This document shows positions 55,001 through 60,150 of a stretch of DNA of 64,000 bases, piece after piece. Position numbers and translations under genes: made by a program. Every line of letters starts with the position of its first letter. Position 1 is the stretch's first letter. The notes beneath the pieces are model-generated. The model searched no databases. It had not been told where the DNA came from and worked only from the letters and a program-made list of their open reading frames with translations. Source of the stretch: Heliocidaris erythrogramma (lineage: Eukaryota > Echinodermata > Echinoidea > Camarodonta > Echinometridae); NCBI GenBank assembly GCA_025617745.1, contig CM046856.1:46243049-46307048 (forward strand), in the 5' to 3' direction.

Positions 55001-58000
55001 GCAGCTGTTCCCACAAACATATTGTGCATATTTTTCTTGACGTTTCCATCGGGAGGAACAAGGAGAGGTGGAAGAACAAAACCCAGGGCAACACCAAGCT
55101 GAAGAGCAAAGAAAAAAAGCTTCATTAATGATGAATAGTGCAGAAAATCAGAGAAAGGTAGCAACCATACTTTCAGAATTTTCTTAAAGATAAGATCGCA
55201 CTGGCCATGCAATTCAATTGTGAAAGGGTGATGACGTATGTGTAGAAAATAAAAATTAATGCAAGGCTAGCCTTTAAGTTTTTTTAAGGTGCCCAGCAGG
55301 GCCACTTGAGCAAAAGATACAGGTGGGCAAAATGATTCTCAGGTGGCCCGGATGCTACATTTGATTCTTATTTGAATAGTATACTACCGTATATTTTTTC
55401 AGGTGGCCATTGGCACCCGGGCAACCATTAAAGTCTAGCCTTGCTGTGTGCATATATTGTGAGGTTTTGGAATGATCAAAATTCAAAATGATAAAACAAT
55501 TGACTCATTTCAACACTGGACAAAAAAGAAACTCAAATGTAATTTTCAATAATTCTTATGCATAAAGTTGGGTAAAGGAATAATATATATATCATAAGAT
55601 ATGGTCATAAATTTCCTACAAGTTTTGTACACAATATTTTGTGAAATAACAGACGGTAAATGAAGTGCAGACATTTGAAAAGTTAACATTTATCACATTT
55701 TGGTAAAATTTTGGAGAGAGCTAAACCCCTTGGCACAGTAAGAGTTACAGATAAAGTTGAGTTCTGGTCATGAGATTACATTGTGAAAGAAACTGTCTGG
55801 AAGCAAGAGGGAAAGGTTGATCATGTCTAAATAAGGATTGGTGTATATTGTGAGGTTTTGGAAATCAACCAAAACTCACTCAAAAGCACATGCATCGCAC
55901 ACAGAAATGGGTATATGGGACTGCACACAGATGTGGCATGAATGTTCGGTCTGAATACTTCAGCTATTTTAAATTCATGAACAGCACAATGTACTGCAAC
56001 AAAAAAATGGACTCACATTTTTCAGTGACTTTTTGCTCTTTCGTTTTTCAAAGCATTCATGGATCAAAAAATAATGCCAAATGTCGCTAAAAGTTGACAC
56101 TGAATAGACCTGTTTACTAATTTTATGCATACTTCTTAATAAACAAAAGTTTCTCTTGACAACTCATCATTCTAGCAATGTAATGTACCGCCAGAGGCTT
56201 GCCCAACATAGCAACAACTAATGTATGCAAAATGATTCCATCATGTCCATAGAGATGCCATTATGCATAGCAGGTGCACTAAATAGTCGGTAACTTGAGG
56301 TTCTGGAGAGAAACATGCATAAATTGAAATACATTAGTAAACTGGTCTATTGCCACAGGGCATCATTCTAGCAATGTTATTCAACGCATGTAAGATCTGA
56401 TGTAGGAGGTTTCACACAAAGATCCTGCCTGTACACTATGTTGAATATAAAGGGAAGCAAAACTGGAAACCTGGGATGATATTCTGAGATTTATTTATCT
56501 TGATTTTAGTGAAATAATTTCAATTTTGTCATAAAATGTTTGCTTATGGCGCATCATTGGTTAATGGCTGTGCAAAAGTTGATGTGTACGCGGAATTCAT
56601 CTGCGCAAACACCAATGAAATGTTGCAATTTAAAAGTTGTTATGACAATTAAAGTCTTTTCACTAAAATCAAGATAAAATAAATCTCAGAATACCACCTC
56701 TGGGTACCATATTCCCCCAAAAAGGAAGTCATTGGAAGACTTACAAAATACATGTCGATAATAAAAACATTTTCAAAATTAAAAAAAAAGGAGATTACCG
56801 ATATTATACATGTACATGTAGGCTGCATGCCATGTATGACATATTGTTCATGTGGGTGTATCAGGCTACATGTATGCTAATTGTTGTAATTGAAGCGCAG
56901 CTGGAATTATAATTACAGTATATAATATGCACATCTTCTTGAACAATGACATTAAAGAAGCTGGTAGGTACATCTACATGTAGGCTACATGTACAGGATA
57001 CATGTACTTATGTATGCATATTTGTGAAATGAGTCGCTCAGCAGGTTAGTAGATCAAATGCAAATTGGCAATTTTGTGACTATTTTCTTTTGAGCACTGC
57101 ACCCATTTACTTTTTACAGAATTTTTTTAATGTCAATTTTCTTGGTTGTTGAAGGAACAAAATCAAGAAATACACCTGTACATCTATATGCACTTCTATT
57201 TTGGTGCTGTGCAAAAGCATGTATGTACAATGATCATACATGTAGGTAGGGGACAAATAAATATTTTCTGTAGAAAAAATGATTTATATAGAGCAATGGG
57301 AGAGGTCCATATACATTGCATTGCCAATTTACATTCGATCAATTACAGATTTAGACATCCATAACCTTGTTGTTTGTTATAAGATTTTCCTCACACATTC
57401 AGTGGTCTACATGTACTTCTCTCATTTTTCTGCTTTTATTAAAACTTAATACAGTGAAACCTGTATATAAAGACTGGTCAAGGAAGACAAGAAAAGCTTA
57501 CTTCATGAGCAGGTGGTCTTTATGTACAAGTTCCTTTAGTATACATTTCAATGAGAAACCATTTTAAAGGGAAACAAAAATTGTGGTCTTTATAGACAGG
57601 TGGTCTTTCTATACAGGTGGTCATTAAAGCAGGTTTGACTGTATCAGAGTTAGGCCTAATCAGAGTGGACCTCCCCTTTCATTACCGTCACACTTGGTGA
57701 TGCACTGGACATATAATGGCAGAGTACATACCTTGGTCTTGCCCTACTTGTAAAGAATCTCTCTTACTCTGGTTTTCTTAAAGGGAAAATTGCACCCCAG
57801 AATAACTTGTTTTGAACAGAATCCGTCAAATCAGAAAAATCAGACAAACAGATCAAAATAAGTGTGAGGAAAATCGGACAACTAAAAAGAAAGTTCTTAA
57901 TTTTCTTACGACATGAACACTAAATAAAACGATAAAAATCACTAGACAAATTGGCAGTTAATGAGTTTTTGATGTCATTGGCTCACAACACACCAATTAA

Positions 58001-59652
58001 TGTGTTTATATCAATAACACAAATTTTTTGTCCAAGAATGTGATTTCCTCATAACTTGAATCAAGTTATAGTTATATTAATATGTTTGTGCATAAACACT
58101 AACATACAGTAATAAATTTCCTCTAAAAATCATGAAATATGATTTTAAAAACTAGAATATTCATTCATAAAAAATAATTATGAATATGTAATTTATGTTT
58201 AATCCTGATAATTTTGAGTTCATGAACAATTTAATGAAGGTGTATATGAAGTGCAAACTATATAACTTGGTTCTTTATGAGGAAATCATATTACTGGCCA
58301 AAAAAAAAAAAATTGTGTGTATAAACAAATTGGTGTGTTGTGATGAAATGACAGCACAACCTCACATCCCAGTTACAAACTGGCTAGTGAATTTCATTGT
58401 TTTCTCTAGTTTTTAAGTCATTAAAAAATGATTAACTTTATTAGTCGTTTGATTTTTCTTAAGCTTTTTTTTATTATGTTTTTTTGATTATGTTTGTAAC
58501 TTCTCATTTACCTGATTGCCAATGCCTCATTTTTCTGCTTCTATTGAAAGCAAGTTACTGTGGGACCAGACTTGCCCTTTAAGTATTAAATAAAGACATC
58601 CATACACCAGGATCATCAATTTGGGGTAAGGTGTTTTGATTTTACAACTATTTGTATGAGGCAATATTGTTTTCAAAATGTGCTACTTTTGAAACCAATG
58701 TCATGCTTGAAGCAGCGAGAAATTTGCGCATGATGAGGGCTTCCTACACATTCAACTGGTTTGGCAAACGCACGACTCCTCTTGCTTTTAAAGCGAAGAC
58801 ATGAATGAAACAGAGATTGTATGGGAAGCCATCATGCGAAAATTTCTCGCTTGATAGTCCACCAATTTGGTAAGACACCCCTTTACAAAATCGTCTGGAG
58901 ATGCCCATGTTTAGCAATGATCATTACAAGTAAGAGCTACGTAAATGTAACTTCTCATTTACCTGATTGCCAAATACACCAACAGCACACGCTGTGGACA
59001 CTTCTTTTGCACCGAACCATGTCGCTGCTACATGGGCTGGCATGCCAAGAATAAAAACTTGCCCAATGGCACATAGTGTCTGCCCAGCAAAAGCTAGTGG
59101 AAACAGATGGGGTACTGCTCCTGCATATCGAAACCATGAACCTGCGCAGTTCAGACTCGCTCCTAAAATACCAACTACTTTCAGTCCCGCCCTTTCAAGC
59201 AACCATGTCACTGGAAAAATAAGAGGGATGTAGACGAGCATGTAGATCATAGAAAGCCAGTCTACAGCCATGTATTCTACATCATAGTATTCCACTAGAA
59301 CATTTCCTATCACTGAATATTGGATCCATTGGAAGGCATTGCTCATAGAGAGCATACAGAAGAGGCCCAACATCAGCCATCGACGCTTGTACAGCCGGGT
59401 GTAATTGGCAGACGACGTGCTCAAGTTCCGAGTTTTTATCGGAGCTATATTATTTGATGTCATTGGATTATTCTCTGTATCCTCAAACACTACACCATTG
59501 TCGAGTTTTTTATACGATACCGAATCATCATCGAATATCACAGTTTCCATAGTGGCCGTGGATTCCACCAGCATCATCTTATTTTTGCCTTTAGCTGTTT
59601 CCTCGGGCTCAGCCTCAATCTCCTCCTCCACTCCCACCGTATGGTACGCCAT
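24088..59652 (-). CDS. FLVCR: FLVCR-family MFS transporter (SLC49A1/A2-like), whole gene, 10 coding exons
   Basis: Spliced CDS on the minus strand, 1638 nt, 545 residues (human FLVCR1/2 are about 555/526). Exons: 59652-58963, 55098-54966, 46536-46399, 41141-41074, 38080-37977, 34017-33907, 28031-27926, 27432-27321, 26449-26403, 24216-24088; every intron is GT-AG and the phases join without a stop. Residues 1-88 are a polar acidic N-tail; about 89-490 form the 12-helix MFS core; 491-545 are an acidic cytoplasmic C-tail. Family motifs visible: NAFQWIQ (105-111), DWLSMIYML (131-139), GQVFILGMP (197-205), GVFGNQ (225-230), [12 protein letters not shown] (416-427), [12 protein letters not shown] (439-450). 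Known for the family: plasma- or organelle-membrane export/import of choline, ethanolamine and reportedly heme. From memory the human FLVCR1 ligand residues are W125, Q214, Y349 and Q471; here W109, Q198, Y328 and Q450 match in motif, with nearly the same spacing. The C-tail resembles FLVCR2 more, but an invertebrate pro-orthologue of both is likely. Family assignment is very secure; substrate is inferred. Confidence 0.96.
24217..24920. other. intron 9, distal part
   Basis: AT-rich intron sequence of the transporter gene; no additional exon or strong repeat. Confidence 0.5.
24921..25264. repeat. GA/GGGA/GAAA microsatellite, about 340 bp
   Basis: Almost pure purine on the plus strand with GAGA, GGGA and GAAA units, inside intron 9. 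The long open frames on both strands (Arg/Glu or Ser/Leu/Phe) are artefacts of the repeat. Confidence 0.95.
25265..26402. other. intron 9, remainder
   Basis: AT-rich intron; no exon or element could be supported. Confidence 0.45.
26403..26449 (-). CDS. FLVCR: FLVCR-like exon 9, 47-bp micro-exon
   Basis: Found by requiring a phase-1 entry and phase-0 exit between exons 8 and 10. Reads (A)[15 protein letters not shown], matching the family's LTAFIKADLRRQ at the end of helix 12. Acceptor AAATATAG, donor GTAGGA. Without it, exon 8 to exon 10 would hit TGA immediately. Too short to appear as an ORF. Confidence 0.93.
26985..27240 (+). repeat. dispersed repeat R55, copy 1 (intron 8)
   Basis: Shares ATAAAGTTGAGTTCT, CACACAGAAATGGGTAT and GTGGCATGAAT with 55750-55980, and is inverted relative to 28560-28860. 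A detached piece (GAGTTCTGGTCACG, TTGTGAAAGAAACTGTC) lies at 27478-27515 on the other side of exon 8. Confidence 0.6.
27321..27432 (-). CDS. FLVCR: FLVCR-like exon 8
   Basis: 112 bp reading [20 protein letters not shown] then [17 protein letters not shown], helices 11-12. Acceptor ATATCCAG, donor GTATGT, ending in phase 1. The reading frame stays open for 35 more residues past the donor, but that extension is unlike the family. Confidence 0.95.
27533..27742. repeat. ATT/ATC trinucleotide microsatellite in intron 7
   Basis: Runs of AATAAT and (ATC)n with TATTATTATC interruptions. The His/Tyr-rich and Met-rich open frames are artefacts. It fills much of the 493-bp intron between exons 7 and 8. 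Confidence 0.9.
27926..28031 (-). CDS. FLVCR: FLVCR-like exon 7
   Basis: 106 bp encoding the most conserved stretch of the family, [20 protein letters not shown] and [12 protein letters not shown], ending in phase 0 on Gln450, the conserved ligand glutamine. Acceptor TTGAACAG, donor GTAACG. Intron 7 to the next exon is only 493 bp and contains an ATH microsatellite. Confidence 0.96.
28560..28860 (-). repeat. dispersed repeat R55, copy 2 (intron 6)
   Basis: The minus strand reads AAAGTTGAGTTCTGGTCATG, then TGTGAAAGAAACTGTCTC, then CACACAGAAATGTGTATATG, the same order as 55750-55980. Confidence 0.65.
29046..29333. mobile_element. 288-bp MITE with about 80-bp inverted ends
   Basis: AGGGAGTTTTCGAATGTGTC at 29046 and its complement ending 29333; the arms continue through CAACGTGAACGCC, TAGATCCTCCCA and CTGCTTTGTGTTA. 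Loop GC-richer than the surroundings. Confidence 0.85.
29434..29582. mobile_element. 149-bp palindromic MITE
   Basis: CAATAGAGGGTTC at 29434 and GAACCCTCTATTG ending 29582; the arms include AGCAGCCATGCTGGAG and ACAATAAAAACCTGTGC. Separated from the preceding MITE by about 100 bp with CCTAATCCTAATCCTAG telomere-like words. Confidence 0.85.
29955..29981. repeat. 27-bp C homopolymer
   Basis: Uninterrupted C run. Similar C or G runs are at 4233-4254, 47980-47996, 51225-51244 and 61652-61672; lengths may be assembly-sensitive. Confidence 0.9.
30285..30450. mobile_element. GGCGGATCCAGG-type element, partial
   Basis: GGGGCGGATCCAGGATTTTTG at 30285, followed by G and C runs (30397-30428) and CTGCACTGCACTTC. 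Same family as 2435-2804 and 61779-61950. Confidence 0.45.
31168..32250. mobile_element. TTAA-type foldback element (GAATTAACC subfamily), long copy
   Basis: Left TTAG-AGGAGAATTAACC, right GGTTAATTCCCCT-TTAA. Inner words ATGGGGGCTGCAATTTTCTTG / GAAAATGGCAGCCCCCA pair across about 600 bp. Same family as 43422-44075. Contains a nested element at 32030-32172. Confidence 0.75.
32030..32172. mobile_element. nested 143-bp foldback with CAGGGATGCCACTT ends
   Basis: CAGGGATGCCACTT at 32030 and AAGTGGCATCCCTG ending 32172; inside, GTAGGAATTCCTAC is itself palindromic. The CAGGG end is hAT-like; flanks ATGAAG and ATGTAG may be an eroded target duplication. Confidence 0.75.
32624..33075. repeat. GACAGA/GA satellite-like array, about 450 bp
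   Basis: Units GAGACAGA and GAGA, nearly all purine plus C on the plus strand, in intron 6. Long open frames on both strands are artefacts. Confidence 0.95.
33097..33293. mobile_element. 197-bp MITE with about 45-bp inverted ends, TAT flanks
   Basis: GGCCTGATTTCACAAAAGAG at 33097 and CTCTTTCGTGAATTTGGCC ending 33293; arms continue through GTTTATCT and CCATGGTTTAAACC. Both sides carry TAT, a likely target duplication. Confidence 0.85.
33907..34017 (-). CDS. FLVCR: FLVCR-like exon 6
   Basis: 111 bp; the split Arg codon joins to [20 protein letters not shown] and [15 protein letters not shown], helices 9-10. Acceptor ATCCCAG, donor GTAAGA. A second AG two bases downstream of the acceptor would break the frame, so the first is used. 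Confidence 0.94.
34052..34458. mobile_element. piggyBac-like CCCTTT foldback element, copy A, ATAA on both sides
   Basis: ATAA-CCCTTTTCATGACAGG at 34052 and CTCGAAAGGG-ATAA ending 34458. It is an inverted relative of 36430-36795 (shared TTCAAATTGG, CAGGAATTATTTA). Confidence 0.75.
35606..35759. mobile_element. TTTCATAAA-type MITE, copy B
   Basis: CAGGGTCCCGTTTCATA at 35606 and ATGAAACAGGGCCTGG ending 35759; inner arms TTATCAATAACAA / TTGTTATTGATAA. Core AATCTGATTGGCTGAGAGC is shared, inverted, with 14061-14197. Confidence 0.8.
35889..35940 (-). mobile_element. GGCGGATCCAGGGGG-type fragment
   Basis: The minus strand reads GGCGGATTTAGGGGGGCACTG, one end of the family seen at 2435 and 61779; truncated at a G run. 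Confidence 0.45.
36430..36795. mobile_element. piggyBac-like CCCTTT foldback element, copy B
   Basis: TTAA-CCCTTTCGAG at 36430 and TCGTGAAAGGG-TTAA ending 36795, with perfect TTAA flanks. Opposite orientation to 34052-34458, about 2 kb away in the same intron. Confidence 0.8.
36830..37976. other. intron 5, remainder
   Basis: No exon or clear element; pyrimidine-rich from 37520 to 37780. Confidence 0.45.
37977..38080 (-). CDS. FLVCR: FLVCR-like exon 5
   Basis: 104 bp reading [20 protein letters not shown] then [14 protein letters not shown]. It matches the family's helix 8 and the GxWLDxxKxY loop. Acceptor ATTGCAG, donor GTTTGT (weak but standard). Ends in phase 2. Confidence 0.94.
38090..38385. 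repeat. GA-rich tract next to exon 5
   Basis: Imperfect GAGA/GGAA purine tract starting about 10 bp upstream (in transcript order) of the exon 5 acceptor at 38080. The open frame across it is an artefact. Confidence 0.85.
38549..38801. mobile_element. CCAGTGGCATAG-type foldback element
   Basis: CCAGTGGCATAG at 38549 and CTACACCACTGG ending 38801; the inside carries the typical GGGG / CCCC runs and ACAGGGAGACAGG against CCCCCTGT. Confidence 0.6.
39500..39918. mobile_element. 419-bp GC-rich element with 20-bp inverted ends
   Basis: TTATGCCTAGTTTACATTTG at 39500-39519 and its exact complement at 39899-39918. The interior is strikingly GC-rich (GGCCGCACGCAGG, GGAGGCGGCCG) with a CCCGTATG/CCCATATG/CCCGTATC octamer series at 39551-39586. 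Four overlapping open frames lie inside, none protein-like. Confidence 0.85.
40238..40298. repeat. 13-bp perfect inverted repeat (hairpin)
   Basis: GAGCCAGAAGGGC and GCCCTTCTGGCTC separated by about 35 bp in intron 4. Confidence 0.75.
40400..40580 (+). repeat. dispersed repeat, copy related to 56180-56350
   Basis: Shares CATAGCAACAAATAATGTATG, then TGCATAAATTTGTATACATTA and GGTCTATTG in the same order and orientation as 56197-56350. Confidence 0.55.
41074..41141 (-). CDS. FLVCR: FLVCR-like exon 4 (start of the C-terminal half)
   Basis: 68 bp reading [22 protein letters not shown]. Acceptor TTTTCAG, donor GTAAGTAT. Tyr328 in SFYAIS corresponds to the conserved aromatic ligand residue of the family (Y349 in human FLVCR1, from memory). 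Starts phase 1, ends phase 0. Confidence 0.94.
41142..42050. other. intron 3, distal part
   Basis: No exon. Two similar words, GTCACGGATGGACA (about 41407) and GTCACGGACGGACA (about 41583), may bound a decayed element. Confidence 0.4.
42051..43001. mobile_element. piggyBac-like non-autonomous element, complete copy 2
   Basis: TTAA (42051-42054), then 943 bp starting AGATCACATTGCAAGAAAAT and ending ATTTTCTTGTAATGTGATCT, then TTAA (42998-43001). Subterminal inverted repeats: TCCTGCTTAAGCAGACGACG near 42266 against CATCGTCTGCTTAGACAGGA near 42758. No transposase. Nearly identical to 13038-13959. Confidence 0.88.
43057..43076. repeat. CT microsatellite
   Basis: Short CT run in intron 3, beside TACATGTACATGTAC. 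Confidence 0.8.
43422..44075. mobile_element. TTAA-type foldback element (GAATTAACC subfamily), short copy
   Basis: TTAA-AGGACAAGTAACCCC at 43422 and GGTTAATTTCCCT-TTAA ending 44075; shares GGCAGCCCCC...GCTAGCAGAC with 31168-32250. Confidence 0.78.
44194..44607. mobile_element. TTAA-type foldback element (AGTCCACCTTGG subfamily)
   Basis: TTAA-AGGGGGAAGTCCACC at 44194 and GGTGGACTTACCCT-TTAA ending 44607; arms pair for about 150 bp (AATTGGCAACTCC / GGAGTTGCCAATTTG). Confidence 0.85.
44608..45571. other. intron 3, mid part
   Basis: No exon or clear element. Confidence 0.4.
45572..45759. mobile_element. TTAA-type foldback element, 190 bp
   Basis: TTAA-AGGGGAACGAAAGG at 45572; right end CATTCTCCTT-TTAT near 45759. 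Arms CATGTAGATAATTGTCAGCCT / AGGCTGACAATTTTCTACATG pair almost perfectly. Confidence 0.8.
45930..46110 (+). mobile_element. possible SINE-like repeat with a weak B box
   Basis: GGTTCAAATCCCG near 45989 fits an RNA polymerase III B box; the upstream A box is weak. Partial or decayed. The 78-residue open frame is a shadow. Confidence 0.3.
46399..46536 (-). CDS. FLVCR: FLVCR-like exon 3 (central cytoplasmic loop)
   Basis: Acceptor CTACCAG, then [15 protein letters not shown], the counterpart of the family's EKPKYPPSQAQ loop, and [16 protein letters not shown] leading into helix 7. The phase-1 join creates Ile275; the exon ends in phase 1 before GTAAGC. 138 bp. The loop is shorter than in vertebrate FLVCR2. 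Confidence 0.95.
47270..47632 (-). mobile_element. tRNA-derived SINE
   Basis: The minus-strand head from 47628 has a convincing tRNA-like layout: A box TGGCTCGGTCGG (47619-47608) and B box GGTTCGAATCC (47575-47565), with CCACCCCGGGCGG following. The tail continues to about 47270. The anticodon arm is not clean, so not a functional tRNA gene. Confidence 0.7.
47640..50040. other. intron 2, no exon seen
   Basis: Contains a 17-bp G run (47980-47996), a GGCAGATCCAAGGGTGGGG fragment of the GGCGGATCCAGG family near 48512-48560 and a G run near 49432-49448. No coding signal. Confidence 0.45.
50045..50575. mobile_element. element with diffuse AACTACAAG / AAACTTTAAG word repeats
   Basis: The left side has a 16-bp exact tandem (GAAACTTTAAGTTAGC twice from about 50094-50116). 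The right side repeats AACTACAAG and TTAAAGTTTAGC. Ends GCTACGTTCATAC and, inverted, GTTCACACGATGGGAGC are loosely alike. The central 76-codon open frame has no family resemblance. Confidence 0.45.
51702..52290. mobile_element. TTAA-type foldback element (ATCCAACCTTGG subfamily)
   Basis: TTAA-AGGGCAATCCAACC at 51702 and GGTTGGACTTCCCT-TTAA ending 52290. Arms pair through GATAAGAAAGTTATGA / CATAACTTTCTTATTG and CAAATTGGC. Close relative of 23405-24003. Confidence 0.87.
53150..53690. repeat. dispersed 'CCCCAAAATCTA' repeat with internal duplication
   Basis: TACCCCAAAATCTAATCAGA (about 53342) and TACCCCAAAATCTAGTCAGA (about 53504) head two similar units; CTATGACCTATGACCTGTGACCT is a local tandem. 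Ends in GGGACGGACGGACAGACAACCCG, as in common marine-invertebrate repeats. Confidence 0.6.
53721..54714. mobile_element. element with ATACCCCCGCC inverted ends and a 161-bp tandem array
   Basis: ATACCCCCGCC at 53721-53731 and GGCGGGGGTAT at 54704-54714 are inverted. Between them AAAACTGAGGAAGTAGTT recurs at 53764, 53925, 54086, 54247, 54409 and 54571 (period 161-162). The array ends in a (CCCG)n tract near 54622-54650. Minus-strand frames repeat a [18 protein letters not shown] peptide only because the DNA repeats. Confidence 0.9.
54800..54870. repeat. degenerate GGGTTAG-like telomeric words
   Basis: AGGGTTAGGGTAG, GGGTTTTAGG, ACAGGGTTAGG within 70 bp; interstitial and degenerate. Confidence 0.5.
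54966..55098 (-). CDS. FLVCR: FLVCR-like exon 2 (residues 231-274 plus 1 nt)
   Basis: Acceptor TTCAG, then [16 protein letters not shown], a family hallmark directly following GNQ, and the helix [17 protein letters not shown]. It ends in phase 1 at the donor GTATGT. 133 bp. Confidence 0.95.
55261..55444. mobile_element. 184-bp MITE with GCAAGGCTAG ends
   Basis: GCAAGGCTAGCCTTTAA at 55261 and TTAAAGTCTAGCCTTGC ending 55444. The interior has CAGGTGGCC words. Confidence 0.8.
55750..55980 (+). repeat. dispersed repeat R55, copy 3 (intron 1)
   Basis: Reads AAAGTTGAGTTCTGGTCATG, GTGAAAGAAACTGTCTGG, CACACAGAAATGGGTATATG, GTGGCATGAATGTTC in order; matches 28560-28860 (inverted) and parts of 26985-27515. 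Confidence 0.65.
56471..56704. mobile_element. 234-bp foldback element
   Basis: CTGGGATGATATTCTGAGAT at 56471 pairs with ATCTCAGAATACCACCTCTG near 56704; TTATCTTGATTTTAGTGA pairs with TCACTAAAATCAAGATAA. Confidence 0.7.
57450..57643. mobile_element. 194-bp MITE with TACAGT ends
   Basis: TACAGTGAAACCTGTATA at 57450 and GCAGGTTTGACTGTA ending 57643; inside, GTGGTCTTTAT words repeat. Confidence 0.75.
57778..58582. mobile_element. TTAA-type foldback element carrying the exon-1 junction copy
   Basis: TTAA-AGGGAAAATTGCACC at 57778 and GACCAGACTTGCCCT-TTAA ending 58582; arms pair around CTCACAACACACCAAT / ATTGGTGTGTTGTGATG-like words. The right arm holds a 28-bp segment (58495-58522) absent from the left arm. 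Confidence 0.8.
58495..58522 (-). repeat. 28-bp copy of the exon 1/intron 1 junction
   Basis: Identical to 58946-58973: 11 bp of exon 1 (TTGGCAATCAG on the minus strand) plus 17 bp of intron starting GTAAATGAGAAG. Includes the full splice donor. Confidence 0.9.
58714..58852. mobile_element. 139-bp foldback next to exon 1
   Basis: AGCGAGAAATTTGCGCATGATG at 58714 region pairs with CATCATGCGAAAATTTCTCGCT ending about 58852; lies about 110 bp into intron 1. Confidence 0.75.
58963..59652 (-). CDS. FLVCR: FLVCR-like exon 1 (residues 1-230)
   Basis: Encodes the acidic N-tail, then the first five or so membrane helices starting at RRWLMLGLF (90-98). It ends in phase 0 on CAG (Q230) followed by GTAAATGAG. 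The ATG at 59652 has A at -3 and G at +4. Continuing past the donor adds only 12 unrelated residues before a stop, so the donor is real. Candidate ligand residues W109 and Q198 lie here. Intron 1 is 3864 bp. Confidence 0.95.
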
Positions 59653-59732
59653 GTTGCTAGCCGTATCTCGCCCGCTGACAACGCTCTGATCATCGCCGCT
59701 ATTGGCGGGTCAATCTCTGTTCCTTCTCCCAT
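59574..59732 (-). CDS. overlapping upstream ORF in the FLVCR leader (52 codons)
   Basis: ATG at 59732 (context acaaaATGG, A at -3, G at +4) opens a frame that runs past the main ATG at 59652 in a different frame and ends at TGA 59576-59574. The start lies 80 nt upstream of the main start, and the uORF stops 79 nt into the main CDS. If the transcript starts upstream of 59732, scanning ribosomes would meet this start first. Product is Arg/Trp-rich and not recognised; a regulatory uORF is more likely than a protein. Transcription start is not known. Confidence 0.45.
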   Translation of the reverse strand: MGEGTEIDPPIAAMIRALSAGEIRLATWRTIRWEWRRRLRLSPRKQLKAKIR

Positions 59733-60150
59733 TTTGTCTCGCTCTGCTGATCTTCGTCAATCAAACTAAACAATTTAAATAACAATACACCAGACCGCTA
59801 CGCTCACTCAGCTCAGGTTTATAATCGTAGTCTCTACAACCACAAACACAACAGCGTTTCTTTTACGTGGGAGTGATGGCTACTTCGTTTTATTTCCTTC
59901 TTGTGTATCCATGAACTTTATATTCAAAATCAGCATGCATAAAGAATGCCCACAGTATACAGCCGGCGCGGCCCATGAAACAAATAGTGCGCATGGTAAT
60001 TCATGCGATCTATAGTATCTCTCCGCCTATCCCATACATTGCTGGTATAAGGCTCTTTCTATTCTAACAATTAAAAGGTAAACAAAGATCAGCTGTTCAG
60101 AAAACGCGAGAGAGGTGCGAGAATGTTGTCAATGACAGTGCGCGTGCATG
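59733..60150 (-). promoter_or_regulatory. probable promoter/5' UTR side of the FLVCR-like gene
   Basis: The 400 bp upstream of the first ATG carry more CpG than the surrounding introns and no obvious transposon. A weak AT-rich TATA-like word (TTATTTAAATTG on the minus strand) lies near 59775. No initiator or TSS can be proven from sequence alone. Confidence 0.3.
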
